DNA from: Sebastes aleutianus | Taxonomy: Eukaryota > Chordata > Actinopteri > Perciformes > Sebastidae | Direction: 5' to 3' | Assembly: GCA_916700875.1 (NCBI GenBank) | Contig: CAKAKS010000060.1 | Span: 30,228,120 to 30,292,119, forward strand | Length of the DNA: 64,000 bases | Shown: in pieces, positions 45,138-59,300 of the stretch | Layout: every line of letters begins with the position of its first letter | How positions within the stretch are numbered: position 1 is the stretch's first letter | Position numbers and translations under genes: made by a program | The notes under the pieces: model-generated | Told to the model about the DNA's origin: nothing | The model's input: only the letters and a program-made list of their open reading frames with translations | Databases searched by the model: none

Positions 45138-46128
45138 GTTAGCTGGTTGAGCTAGCAGGTTAAGCTAAGCTAAACCTGCTGGTTAGTCGAGGCCGTTATC
45201 TGTAAATACTGTTTACATGTTACTGTTGACATTGTTGAATTAGTGCTAAGGCGTAATATACCCGTGTTGTTGACTGGCCTAGCAGGATGTAGCTAAGCTA
45301 AGCTAACTTAAACCGTCACAGTTGATCCTTAACTACATTATGATGCTAACTAGCTACCGTTAGCTGCTCAGCCTCTGGTTGTACCTCTTAATGTATAATA
45401 CATCCATGGGTTTGGGTTAATTAAGTGTATACATGGCAGGGATCAATATTTACTTGATCCCCTTAAAAAACTGCTATATTTGTTGTTATTATTAACGATA
45501 TTATGAAAGCAACAATTGCCCAGTTTTGTAAAGATTCAGAGTCATTTGATTGTTTATTTGTGATGTTGACCTTTTTGAAGGTGTAATTTATTTGTAGATA
45601 ATTGTAAGTTGTGTCTTAGGAATGGAGACAACATGTATTTTCATTATTTTCCTCTGTATAATGTTTCCAAAGGTGTTTTCTTCAGACTGCTTGTTTTGCA
45701 GTCATTTTCAATAATTTAAAAGAGATAAAGAGAAGCAAATCCTCACACTTAAGAAGCTTGAATCAGTAAATGTTTGGAAGTTTTCCTTTTAAAAGTGACT
45801 TGAAAGATTAAACTTTCAGATTTGTTGATGAATAATTTCTGTTGCTCAATTTATAAAGTAATGGATGAGTTCTCAGCGCTAGTTTGTGGCAAATTCAAGA
45901 CTAATCTTATTCATCGGATTAGTGCTGAAACAATTAAGTGATCAATCGAATGGTCCATCAATCAACAGAAAATTAATTGACAAATATTTTGATAAATGGT
46001 TAGTGTGATTTGCTTTTCGTTACCTTTTAATCAAAACTACTAATAACATTCACTGGTCTCAATTTTTCATATTGGCTGCTTTTCTTCTATAAATATTTTT
46101 GTAAAGGGAATATTTTGGGGTTTTGAAC

Positions 46129-46488
46129 CAGGGCTGGGCAATATATCGATATTGTTTCGATATCGTGATATGAGACTAGATATCGTCTTAGATTTTGGAT
46201 ATTGTAAAATGGCATAAGTGTTGTCTTTTCCTGGTTTTCAAGGCTGCATTACAGTAAAGTGATGTAATTTTCAGAATTTACCAGACTGTTCTAGCTGTTC
46301 TATTATTTGCCTTTATGCACTTAGTCACTATATCCACATTACTGATGCTTATTTATCATAAATCTCATTGTGTAAATATTTTGTGAAAGCACCGATAGTC
46401 AACCGTACAATATCGTCACAATATCAATATCAAGGTATTTGGTCAAACATATTGTGATATTGGATTTTCTCCATATCGCCCAGCCCTA
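46129..46488. mobile_element. hAT MITE with perfect 8-bp target duplication, bag6 intron 1
   Basis: The ends CAGGGCTGGGCAATATATCG and ATATCGCCCAGCCCTA are inverted. The octamer TTTTGAAC flanks both sides (46121-46128, 46489-46496). 360 bp, non-coding. Confidence 0.9.
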
Positions 46489-46772
46489 TTTTGAACTGAA
46501 GGTTGGAAAAAACGTCCAATTTGGACACACCACCATGATCTTTCAGAAATGGTCAATAGTTGATTTTTATGTTATTTTCTTTATACACTAGACTCGATGA
46601 TTAGTCAGTCAAGAAAAGATTAGTTGAGAGTGAAAATTATTGTAAATTATAGCCTTGCATCCGAATACTATGACAATTAATCTGTTTAGCCTATACAGTA
46701 TATCGGCCAATATTAGCTTTCTACCGATATGTCATGTCAGTGTATTCGGCAGCTGATAAGTTCCAAGAAAGT

Positions 46773-46960
46773 AGGGCTGCACGATTATGGCCAAAATGAT
46801 AATCACGATTATTTTTGATCAATATTGAGATCACGATTATTCATCCTTATTCATTGATTTTAGTGACAAAATATTTTTATTGCACTTTCACATTTAAATA
46901 AACGGAGCACTGCAGCGGCATGACGGCTCCCCAAAAGTGAAGCCAACATAATCTTTATCT
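46773..46960. repeat. Dispersed repeat fragment ('AGGGCTGCACGATTATGG')
   Basis: Begins GTAGGGCTGCACGATTATGG with GATAATCACGATTATTTTTG; one end of a hAT-like family whose other end is not seen. Confidence 0.5.
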
Positions 46961-47326
46961 CTGGCTGGTGGCTGTTAGTTTCACTTGATTTGATATGCAG
47001 TGGAGTTTTTTTTATGAGTGGAGCACACGTTTTAAATGTCAGTGTAAATGCCAAAGATATGTTTGATGTCATTTAGAAACATTGCCTCCATTATGTAGTT
47101 TGTCCACAAGAATGTACTGAGTTATTTTTCTACTGTGAAATGTCCTGCTCTTAATTCTTTAAAAACAGAATATTTAAGACATATTTTGTCCAAAAGGGTT
47201 ATTTATGTTGGGTATTTAAGTTAAGAAATGAATATCAGCTGAAATGTTTACACTTTTAACCTCAAGAATTCAGTATCAGCTGGTATATAATTACTGTAAC
47301 ACATTATTTGATGATACAGGAACACC

Positions 47327-50300
47327 ATGGAGGAACAAACTGCAGACATAGAGGTGACAGTCAAAACACTAGACTCCCAAAGCAGAACCTACACTGTTGG
47401 TGCTCAGGTAAATTCTTCAGTTTCTTCTGCAAACTCTGGAGTGAATTCTCATTTTCAGTCAGCCTTTGAGGTAGTCTGACTCATCTGTCTGTTCCATCCC
47501 CTTTGTAGTTGACAGTGAAAGAGTTCAAGGAGCACATTGCCCCTTCAGTGGGTATCCCTGTGGACAAACAGAGGCTGATCTATCAGGGCAGAGTCTTACA
47601 GGACGAAAGGACTCTGGCAGACTACAGTAAGTTATTAAGGGATCAATTAAAGCAATGCAAAAATTGATTTTTATCTTGTTTTAAGATTTGTTATTGCACT
47701 CCTTCCTGTTTTTTTATTTTGGGTATAATACTAGTGCAGTTTCATAGAAAATGTTTTTCAAATTTATTTATTCGATCCCTGGTTTCTACTGTCTGCATGT
47801 TGAAGTGTCCTTAAGTGAGACACGTAACCTCAAGTGGCTCCCTGGACGCTTTACAGCAGCCCACTGCTCCTAAGGTTGGGTTAAATGCAGAGGTCAAATT
47901 TTATGTATGTGTTTGTTTGTATATGACGAATATAATAAAGTTTCAAACAAATAGGTGCTTTGAGCTCACTCGTGTCAGTCAGTATTTATATAGTATTACT
48001 GGAAAAAGTAATTGGCAATCATTTTTATGGCCTTCAGCGATGTAAAATACAGTTAGAATAACTCTTGTGTCTTAAAACAAAAGTGTGAAGACACCCCATC
48101 ACATGTGTACAGATGTAACAGTAGATCTCTGTTATTGTCCCAGATGTGGATGGCAAGGTGATACATCTTGTGGAGCGGGCGCCCCCGCCGCCCTCCCAGC
48201 CTGGCTCAGGGTCAGGAGGCACTTCAACTGACAGTGGACCCTCCTCATCCTCTCAGGGAACATCACAAGTTCCTCCACATGATCGCAACGCTAACAGCTA
48301 CGTAATGCTTGGCACCTTCAACCTCCCTGTCAACATCATGGACCCCCAGCAGATACAGGTAGTTTTGCTTTGTGACTTGTTTTGGCCTGTTCAGTCTGTT
48401 AAAGGGGAATTCCACTGATTATATACATCAAAGTCTGTTTACAGTTTTTGGGGAGTACTACTGCATGTGTGAAAAAAAGTTGTGTGAATCCTTTTGCGGT
48501 TCCAGAGGAATTACAAAGAAGTGAGTTCACCAGACCTCTGTAGCCCGCTCCTCATCTCTGCTTGGGACTAGCAGCTTAAAGCAGCAGTTAGTAGAATTGG
48601 AGCAAATATGAATTACATTAATCAATTTTTCCCCCACCCATACAGATATCTGAAAGTAGAAACAGGGACACAGGAGAGAAACTAAACTTCTAACCACAGA
48701 GATTCAGTTAGAAGCTACAAAAGTACTGAGAGCGGAACACACAGACTTTTAAAAACGTCTTTCTCTCTGATCTCCTGCACATGCATGAGTTGAGTCTTGC
48801 ACCACACGCTTGTTTGAGGAGGAGAAGCGGGGTCGCCACGAGCTGGCCAGTAAATGACAGCAAAACACAGTGAAGACTTCCACACTGAGCTGAAACGAAA
48901 TGAGCGCACATAAAATAAGTTAAATCAAATGGTAGAGGTAACACAGATGTTTCATATCATGAACAACACTACCGTTTGAAGGTTTGTCTTGCATGTTTAG
49001 TGTTGTTAAAAATAGTAGATTACTTCTTTGCTGTTATTATGTTATTCATCTTGTTTAGATGTCGGTTCAGCAGATGGTGTCTGGTATGGGAGAGAATGCA
49101 AGGAATGCCAGAGTCACAACCAGCACTGGGGTAAGACACCTGCTGATAGCATACAATCCCACATAGCATCACCCTGTGTTTTGTTAATTTTTTCACTTTT
49201 TCTATTTCAGAGCAATGGGTCTGTGAATGTGCACATTGATATGGACCAACCAGTGCAGAGCGAGCCGAGGCTGAGGCTGGTGCTGGCTGAGAATCTGCTG
49301 AGGGACATCAATGATGTCATCCACAGGATGGAGGTGAGAGCTCAACATTCACATTACTTCAGTAGCAAAGCTCCAGAGAAACACCACCTCATCAGTAACA
49401 AATTTGCATGCTGTATTGTGTCTTTTTTTCAGGGTCGGCCGAGCGACTCATCCGCCCAAACAGAGACAACTTCTGCTGCTGCTCCCCCTCCTCCCTCATC
49501 TTCATCTACCACCTCCACTCCCTCCCCCTCTGCCCAGCCCATGGACACCTCCCCACCTCCAAGAACTCCCCCACCTCCACCCACCTCTTCAGCTCAATCT
49601 GAGGGACCAACACCCCAACCTGGACCCAAGTAAAACATCCTCTCTCCCAGTGACTCAGATTGTTACTTATGCCACATACTTCTGATTTTTGTTTCTTTTA
49701 CTCGAAACCTTTTTATGTCAGTGAAAATTTGAAAAGAATATGAAGTTATTCAGCAGAGAATCAATGCAGATCATTCCTGAAACTTGCAAACATAAAGCAG
49801 ATCATAGGGGCCACGGCAGGAGTCATTTCTTTTCATTTGGGTTGTGACAGTGAGGACATTTTCCAACCGGTTAATAAATTTGTGACAACGCCGGTGTTAC
49901 TGATTACACCGGACATTTTACAAGAAAAGATGACGGTCAATATGTTTGGCGCGCTTACTTAGATCTTTACCGTCGGTTGGCTATGTGTCTGGCCTCTCCG
50001 GTAGAGATTTCGCTGCAGGGCCGCAGATTTCCACCTGGTACTGCTCCACAACGCACACCGGCTGTGAACGTCCTCCTCAGGGCGATTACCTCATTAACCT
50101 TATGGTTCTCTTAATGCATTGGGTTTAAATCTGAAATATTGCCAAATAGGCGCTTTTGCTTTTCGCTTCGACACCAGATCCTCCACCATCGTCTTGTCTG
50201 TCAACTCTCTCACGTCCTGTTGTGTGAAATCTGTGGGTATGTAATGTAATCGGTGTGTGCCCAACCACCGTGTAACACCGACTACCGAGGCAAGCCTACT

Positions 50301-53300
50301 TCTCATACTAGAAAGTTTCATTGAAACTAACTAGTAAATGGATCCATGTATTCTACTGTCAGTTGTATATCTTTTTCTCTATATGATATCTTTCTATCCT
50401 TATACATAGTGATGCTTTATCTCTGTGTCACTGTCACGACCACTGAGAAGTTTTGTGAGCAGTTGTTGTGTTTGATTGTAATCAGCTCTGCCCTCCTTTC
50501 TTCCCCAAGTCATCCAAGCCCGGCTGAGTTGGCAGAGATGTTGTCTGAGCTGCGGAGGGTAGAGGAGAGACTGCAGCCCTTCATCCAGAGAGCTCACACC
50601 ATCCTGGAGACAGCCACCACCGCAGAATACAACAATAATACAGTAAGATTCAAACAGCCAAGTAATAATTAACTGGTGATCTATAGTTTATTTCTGAAAA
50701 ATATGCTTTTTATTAGGAGGCCAGGATATCCATGTTAAAAAATTCCAAGATCACATCCTCAATTGTTAAAAAAAGTTCAACAGTCTTTACTGGACAGTAA
50801 CTTCCTTGAGTCTCTGCTGGTTGACTTGTAACTAGTCCTGACCAACAAAATACATAAACCCCTGTCAAACAGCAAATTATTATTTTCACACAGTTTTTGT
50901 AGGGATTAATCTGTCAAAGATACATGTCAATTTGTGAGCTTTAGAGGTGCTTGTAGGTGAATTCTGTTATCGCTGAACAGAGCCAGGATAGCGGTTTCCC
51001 TGTTTCCAATCTTTGTGCTAAGCTAAGTTAGCTGGCTGCTGGTGGTAGCTTCGTATTTACCAAACAGACACAAGAGTGGTATCAATCTTCTCATCTAACT
51101 CTGGTCAAGAAAGCAAATAAGCATATTACACCAAAATGTTGAACTTTGCCTTTAATGCTCAAAATCCTGTATAGATTATATAATTGTCATTATAAGAAGT
51201 TGCCCAAGATAGTTTCTTTTGTGTCTCAGGAGAGAGAGGAGGACCAGCGCACTCTCATCCTAACATGGGAGTGTCTCCGTCTCCTTGGCAACGCCCTTGT
51301 GGCCCTCAGTGACCTGCGATTGAACCTCATGAGCCCGGTTCCCCGCCACCTGCATGTCGTCCGGCCGTTTTCCCACTATGCCACCCCAGTCACTCTACCT
51401 GGAGCTGTGCACCACCACATCCCAGTGCAAGTAAGTGAATGCAAGCATATTTTAGTTATTAATGGGAACCTTTCATGTAATCAGACTGACTGTGTTTGCA
51501 TCCTCACCGACAGATGAACCTGGGTGCCACAGTGACTGTTGCGGCTAACAGCACTGAGGGACAAGCCCCGCCCACCCAGCCGGCCGGCCAATCGGAGCAG
51601 GCAGGTCAGGGACAGACCTCCTCCCCACAGACTTCCCCTTCCAATCAGCAGGCTGGACCGGGACAGGCTGGCCCCCGTGTCATAAGGATCAGCCACCAGG
51701 CAGTCCCGGTGGTCATGATGCAGATGAACACGGATGGTGTGTTGTCCCCTACCCGCCACTGATTGAATGCTCCACTACATCAAAGCTGTGTTGTCACGTT
51801 GTGTCAAAGTTGTGTGTCACGTTGCTGGGCGGCAGTGCGTTGGAGTTCCATGATCGCACATACCACACTACTGCATCCCACATGCACTGCTGCCACAGTC
51901 AGAGTGATGTGAAAAATGAAACTTATCTGATTTACAAGCTCTTTTTTCCCCCCATGTTTGTTGAATGATGGCTCTGTTATTACAAATGCACTTTTGTGGA
52001 GTGATAAACTGGCAGTAACTTCAGTATTGTACAAGGGAGTTCAAACTATTTCTGTGTTGTTGTGTGTATGTGCAGGCCCAGGTGCAAACCCTGCTGCAGC
52101 TGGACAGCAAATGCCTGGACAACCAGGTAAAAAACAGTTGATAATACATTTGGCGTACTCAATTTTACATAACAGTCTAGTCATGTAAAACAGTTTATCT
52201 TTTTTTCCTACTTGCAACCGCTAAGATGAATGGAATACTTTGTATATTGATTTGGATCAGAAATGAAGCCTTCTGTTTGTGACTCCTGAAAATCATTTTT
52301 TGCTGATAACAGAAATAAAGTTATTCTAATTCATTGCTCTCCGTTTCCCCCTTCAGGTGCCCTCCCCCCTGACTTTATGCGGAATCTTATGCAACAGATC
52401 AGCCAGTACGCTGCTGCCGTAGCTACTAGCGCCACCACCGCCACTGGCCAACCAGCCGCACCTCAGCCCACCCCTCCTGGCTACAGCTCCACAGCCAACT
52501 CCTCAACCACCACCACGGGTCCTAACACACCCACCACCACCCCTACTGCTCCTCCGCCGCCTCCCCATGCTGGCCCCCAGCCCCAGGCCAGGGTTGTGTT
52601 CACCCGACCCCCCTTTGCCCCCAACATGCCCCCGCCAACCTTTGGCACTCGGGGAACCACCATCAATGTGAGGGCCGCCATGCCGGGCCAGCAGCCGGGA
52701 CAGGTGGGGATAATGTTTCCTGATTTGGTTCCTGTTTTTGAGGCTGATTGTCAACATTTGAGGCTAATTGAAAAATGCTTCTCCACAGGCTTTCAACCCT
52801 GCTGCTCTCAACCAGATGATTAGTGGACTGGTTGGACAGCTTTTGCTGCCAGGACAAATGCGTAAGCTAAATAATTATATAGTCATTTAGATTTGCACTT
52901 TATTATTTAATTTTTCTGTAATTATGATGAATTTTTATTTTTTTTTTTACAGCTGGTCAAACAGTGACATCCTCCTCCTCTACGTCCACATCCTCCTCTT
53001 CCTCCTTTTCCTCCTCCTCTCAAACCTCCTCAGGTTTCTCCTCCTTTTCTTTCTCCAACTCGGGTCCAACTCCTCCGCCTACCGCCAACACTACTAATCC
53101 ACCGAGCCAATCTGAGACCAACACCAGTGAGCCCCAGTCCCAGGAGATGCCCCCAGACCTCAGCCAGCTCCTGGGTTCTCTCCTGGGGGTAACCGGTGGT
53201 GCCGGTGTGGGCCCTGTAGGAGCCCCTTCCATTACTGTCACCACATCTGGTGTCCCAGCCTTCATCCAGGGAGTGAGTGAATTCATGCAGCAGGTCAGTG

Positions 53301-56300
53301 TTTGGCTTGACTGCATTTAATAGACTTTGCATGTAAATTGCACTTTATTATTATTATATTTATTATTTGCATATCATTTCTGTAGTCCCGTGTTACCTGC
53401 ACACAGAACATATGAAAGGAATGCATCAGTAAAAATGTCATATCGAATTTTGATTCTTGGAAATTGTTTGAATAGATTTTTCAAGAAACAAGTATGTTCA
53501 AATACAGTCAGACCTAATAAGGATATAAATAAAGGTATTTCATTTGACAAATACAGTAGAGTGCATACTATAAAAATTTTTGTTGGAGACAATTTGATAC
53601 TTTATTTTATTTAGTTTTTACTCGACTACTTCTATTTGGACAACTTTTAACAATCAAAAAAATTAGACTTTTGTTAAAGAGGGAAAAAAGAAATTTGTAG
53701 AAAACCATATAATGTATTAATATACGTCGTGTTGGCACCAGTAAAGACACATTTCAAATGTCGTCACAATGTCTCCTGATGGTCCACTAGAGGGCAGATG
53801 GGGTGATAGTGATTGAGTTACTTGTGCTATACATTTAGTGCTTTCCATTTAAAGACATCACTGCATTTCAAGTAAAGCAAAGTAACGTTAACAAATCCTC
53901 GTTTCCATTTCATTTCTAGGCCCAACCAATCTTCTCTCCACCCCCGCCTCCCTCTGGTACCACTCCTGCTCCTGCCGCAGGGCCCAACCCCACGCCCAAC
54001 GCCCCCGCTGGAGCCGAAGCCCTCAACCCTGAGCTGTTCACGGGCATCGTCCGTGGCGTCCTGAGCACCATGATGGGCTCTCTGGGTCAGGCCCAAAACG
54101 ACACGGAGAGCATTGCCCAGTTCATGCAGAGGCTGTCCCAGGCAACCAACATCTTTATCAGTCCTGAGGATCCTACCGGTAAAGAACAAACATTCAAGTA
54201 TATTATGTTGTCAATACAGCAGCTGAGGGGAACAGATTATGAGGTCGTTCAGTCAAGGAGCATATCAGAAAATGATTGATCCAAATGATTGATCCAAGCT
54301 AGACTCATTTGAATGAGGCTAGCTTCCGGCTTAGCCCTATGCTAACTTGAATGGGGAATTCAATTCCTCAATACTTTCCAAATGTTATCGGACCGAATCA
54401 ATCAAATTCCTGCCCCAAAAACTCCTGAACACGAAAAAGGAGAAAAACATCACATTTTCGGCACTTACTTTCCAAGATGTATAATGTGTTCAGAAACAAA
54501 CCTCTGATTTTACTTTGCCCGGACTTCAATATTTTTCTCTCTCCTTCTTTGTGATTTCCCAGGGTTTTTTGGAGAGCTGCTGATGTTGGTGTGCCAGACG
54601 TTCACCATGTCAGACCTGGTGATGCTGCTTCATGGCCAGCACCAGCCCCTTGGCCGCATCCAGCCTCAGCTGTCCCAGTTCTTCACCCAGAACTACCTCA
54701 ACGGCAGAGAGCCCACCGAGGAGAACATTGCTGTCAGTATCACTCACCAGTTGGAGGACAATTGTTTTTTCCTTTAAATTGTTATTTCAGTTTTTTGATA
54801 CTCAAACATAGCAACAAGTAGATAGAGCTAATACACTTTTCAGTATTGGTCCCATGTTTGATGGTTTGTCTTTTTTATTCTTTTGTGTAACTGACTAATA
54901 ACGGATGGATTTTTGTCTTCTTCCACTCTATATGCTGTCATTCTCTGTTTTCATCCCCTCAGGCTGCGGCTGACAGTCTGGTCAATGAACTTGAGGAGTA
55001 TATCAGTGAGAGCTTTGTAAGTCCTTGATGATCCTTGATCCACCTCTAGTATCGCTAAAATATAAAACAGTATATGATTAAATCAGATTAATGTAGACTG
55101 ATACAGGCGTTTTAGTGTGGGGCGGCTGCCAGGGTTTACGCTAGACTTTCTTTTTAACAGCCAATTGTCCTTGGTGCCTAAACCTTGGTGGCTGCTCTGA
55201 CGTTGAGCTGAACTGACATGAACTTGGTACGAGAGGGAATGATGTGTTTTTCATATTTGTACGTAAGGTGTTTTGAAGGAACGTCCTTCAAACTCCCCGA
55301 GGTCTGGAGTACCAACTCTGAAAATGTTAATTTGGGGACAGCCCTAAATACATTAAATTGATTAATTATTACAAAATTCTATCTCAGCTCTACAGATGAA
55401 ATTTTATTGCCAGCTAACTGTTGAAATGCTGAGCTACCTGTGTCGTTCGTAAATGTACTGACGACCCCTCTTTATTCAACTCCCACAGAGAGAGTCTTCA
55501 GTCACAGTGTTGGAGGGCGTTGATGTCACTCAGACCAACATGTCCTTCTTCAGACAGCAGCTGATGCACATTGCCACACATATTCTGCGTTGCACGGGTA
55601 AACTTTAAGAAGAACAGTATAAATCAATTGGTCTTGGTTTATGTGTGGATGTTTTGATTCCAGATTAGCCTCTATTTATGTTCAAGTGTAGGTTGCAGCA
55701 CTAGAGCTAATCATATTTGGATAATTTATCTGGAATACTTCTGTGAGGTGAAGTAGTAACGTGTAGTATTGTATTTTTGCTAATTAGTTAATGTCAATCT
55801 TTTTCTTATCCAGATGACTCATTTGGGCCCCGGCTGCTACAGATGTGCAACCAGGCATTGTTTGAGTGTCTTGCCCTCAACCTGCACTGCCTGAGAGGAG
55901 ACCAGAGAGCCCTCACCGCCGTCATCAACCACCGAATAGTCAGTACACAATCTCTCACTATTTCACTCACTGTTTCTGCTTGGAGTCTGATTTCTGTTCA
56001 GTAGGCAGTAGACTCCAGATGAAACTGAATTTGGCATCTAATGCCTAGTTCACACGACTTGATTGATGACAGTCTTGATTTTCCACTCCGCGACAGTTTT
56101 TGGAGCTCCCCGACAAAAATCACTGTTGGCCCGCCGCTCACACGTTGGCGCTCGAGTGGCTCAAAGACGGGAGCCAAGACACAATCCAGATATCTAGCCT
56201 GCTAAATATCTGGACCTGTCGGGGACTCTGGCCACCAGCTCCAGCCAATGAAAGTGCGAGACACAGGTTTGGGGGAAACTTAGGGGTGGAGGGCTCACTT

Positions 56301-59300
56301 GTAACAATAGGAACTTAATGTACGTGCTGTATTTGCAACACGCAGCAAAGCTGTTGTTGCACCGAGAGAGATAAATAGTAAAAAGGATTGTAGAAACTGG
56401 TGGAAACATGAAACTATTTCGTGAACACGTGCCAACGACAACATCAGCAATGTGTCTCGTGTATGGTATCACGTCATTTACCTTGTGATATCTCATCGGG
56501 GATTCCTCCTGGTGAAAACCACAATGACGTAAAGACTCCCGATTTCAAGACCACAAGTTGTGTAGTGTGAACAGTACAGCGATCTGACGACTTTGAAAGG
56601 CGCGTAGTGTGAACTTGGCTTTAGGCAAAGGATATCAAGTTAAGTGCTTTATGCAAATGTGAACTCATGTTTACTTGCAGTAGTCATTAAAGTCCTTGAA
56701 GTTTTTTGTGCTGGAATGGTCACATAAGGGATGAGGAGACAAAACAAAAGCTACTAAAAGTTTTAACCATCCAACGACAAAATACAGAAGAAACAGCTGT
56801 TCTACCTGTAAAATAGAAGCTTTGTTCTCTTGTTGTTCCAGCGGAGGATGTCCAGTGATATCAGCCCCAGCCTGGTCAACTGGATGACCAGCATGATGAC
56901 GATGAGGCTGCAGGTGATTCTGGAGCACATCCCCATCACACAGGAGCAGATCCAGAACTACATAGTTCACACAGAGGTAACGGACCAGTCGCATGCATTT
57001 CTTTAACATTTGTTTTATATTTTAGCTCAATATCTATTAGAGGTGGGGAAAAAATTGATTCACCTATGTATCGCGATTTTTTTTTTTTGTTGTTGCCGGA
57101 ATCGATTTATGTGCTTCATTTGAGTCTATGCAGAGGTAGAAGGAAGTTACCGGTTTTATTGTTGCAGGCTGAGTAACGTAACGTCATATATGTAGCGTGT
57201 CCTTCAACCAAAACGACAAACAGCGGAGGTTCCACATGGATACGACCTGCACCCTCACATTTTAAATCCAAAGTGGTAAACACTACACATCCTGTAAAGT
57301 ATGGAAACACTTTGGGTTTCACACATTGCAGGAAAAGCAGAGCTAGCCATCATGGCTAAAGCTGCATGCTAACTCTGTCACGGACAGGAAACGTTATCGT
57401 ATTGTTTTGTGCGGTCAAGCCAGCAGTCATCAAAAGTATAAAACATTACATGTGCCTTAAAAATTAAAAAGAAAATAACACTAATTTGTGAGGGAAATGT
57501 CTTTATTCTTTTATTTGACTGATATATTTGACTTCAGGACATCTCAGACTACATACATGCTGAAAATCAATCATTTTAATTTATTAATTTAGATATTTTC
57601 CAAAGTGAAAGTCCTTAGACATGTTTGATTCAACTTTTTCCCATGGTGTAGTGTTATAAAAATGAACAAAAATCACAATAAATACTAATATTGAATCCCA
57701 ATTCTTGTAGAATCGCAATACATATCGAATCAGCACCCAAGTATCGTGATAGTATCGATTCGGGAGATAGGTGAATCGTCCCAGCCCTTATATCTATGGC
57801 TTCTTCACAGAATATGGATGGACATGTTGGCAGCCGGAGGAACTCAAACCTGCAAGCCTCATTTACAAGACGTCCCGAAATTTTGTTTCTGAATTTTACA
57901 TTTGAAAACTGTATCTGTTTTCTGTAGAACAGAATACACATGTAACATGTTGCATGCAGATAAAGAAGCCGTCCCTCTTATCTGATGGCTGTTACATATC
58001 CTGTTACTTTGGACAGCACGTCTGAAATGGCTACTAAATATTAAATGACATTCTTTCACAGAGAGATCAGTCTTCTGCAACTGGCACACAAGAGCCCGAA
58101 CGAGCACAAAGTGCAACGGTAAGCATGGTGTGTCTTTAATGTCCTTTTCAGATGAACTCAGCAGGACGTGTTAGGTACTGCTCTGCCTTTTAGATCCCTC
58201 ATTTCGTTGTTCTCCACTTCCAAAGATCGGGGACACCCTCTCACCAGCTGCAGCCACCACAGCGGAGGAAGCCATGTCTGTGTCACACGACACAAGGGCG
58301 TCGTCACGGGAAACAAGAGTGTTGCCTGGAGATCTGGGAGCCACGGGAGGAGCCGCACCATTAGGTGGCGACATGGCAGCAGCGGGAGCTGAGGGAGGGA
58401 GTGAGGAGTCTGCTCGAGAGTCAGAGGCCTGGGCGGCTGCTGTTCCTCCTGTAAGAGCCCACACTGTTTTACTGTTTTAACATTTATCTTTCTGTTTTCA
58501 TGACTACACATGCTTTTTTTTTGCAGCACTGCCCTGCTTCACATTTACAGTGTTTAACTCATTACTCTGGACAATCCGATTAACAAACGGTCAACAGTTT
58601 TTATAGGAAATGTTTCCTTTGTCTGTGAATTATCCAGAGTAATTATTCCTAGAAAGACACATTGGATCTTTATCAGCCGGATTTTTAGTTACTAGTACTT
58701 TAAATGTCAGATAAAAAATGTTGCATATGTACATTGAAACTGTTTTTGGTTGCTGCAATTGTGTCCACACTGGACGTTGAGATCTTTCCAACCGGCCACC
58801 AAATTTGATGAAGCAGTATACGAAATATGTACAAATGTGTGCTGCCGTGGCTGAGTCGCTCTCCTCCCGGGCCTGTCTAATTTGAAGCACCGGTTAGCAT
58901 CATTGCTAGGCTAACTTTAGCGTTTAGAAACCAGTAGCCAATCAGAGGCAGAGAAGGGTCAGGTCTTCCTGCAAGGCATACTGGGTAGGCGCGCCCGCAT
59001 ATGCAAAGAGCGGTTTGGGCAGCTAGGACGGATCAGCAGGTGACAAGCACGGGAACTTAGCTTGGGTCTTGAGGAGTTGTAGCATATATTCACCGACAAA
59101 CTGTAAAGACACTTCTGACTAAATAGGCTGCTCACCAGAACCGTTTTGGTTAGTCTTTCCAACAATCACCCAATTCTGGTTTGGTCAAAATAAACCCCTA
59201 TTTCACCTAGTTAGATACAAATATTAGAAAATATGCCAGCTCTGCATGCTGTTTCCCCCCTGCTGCAAAAGTACCAATGTAGGCACTGGTGAACCATTTC

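Noticed and set aside
52377..52823. 148-codon frame starting at an internal ATG as a separate gene
   Set aside because: It is bag6 exon 52357-52703 read through its donor into the intron.
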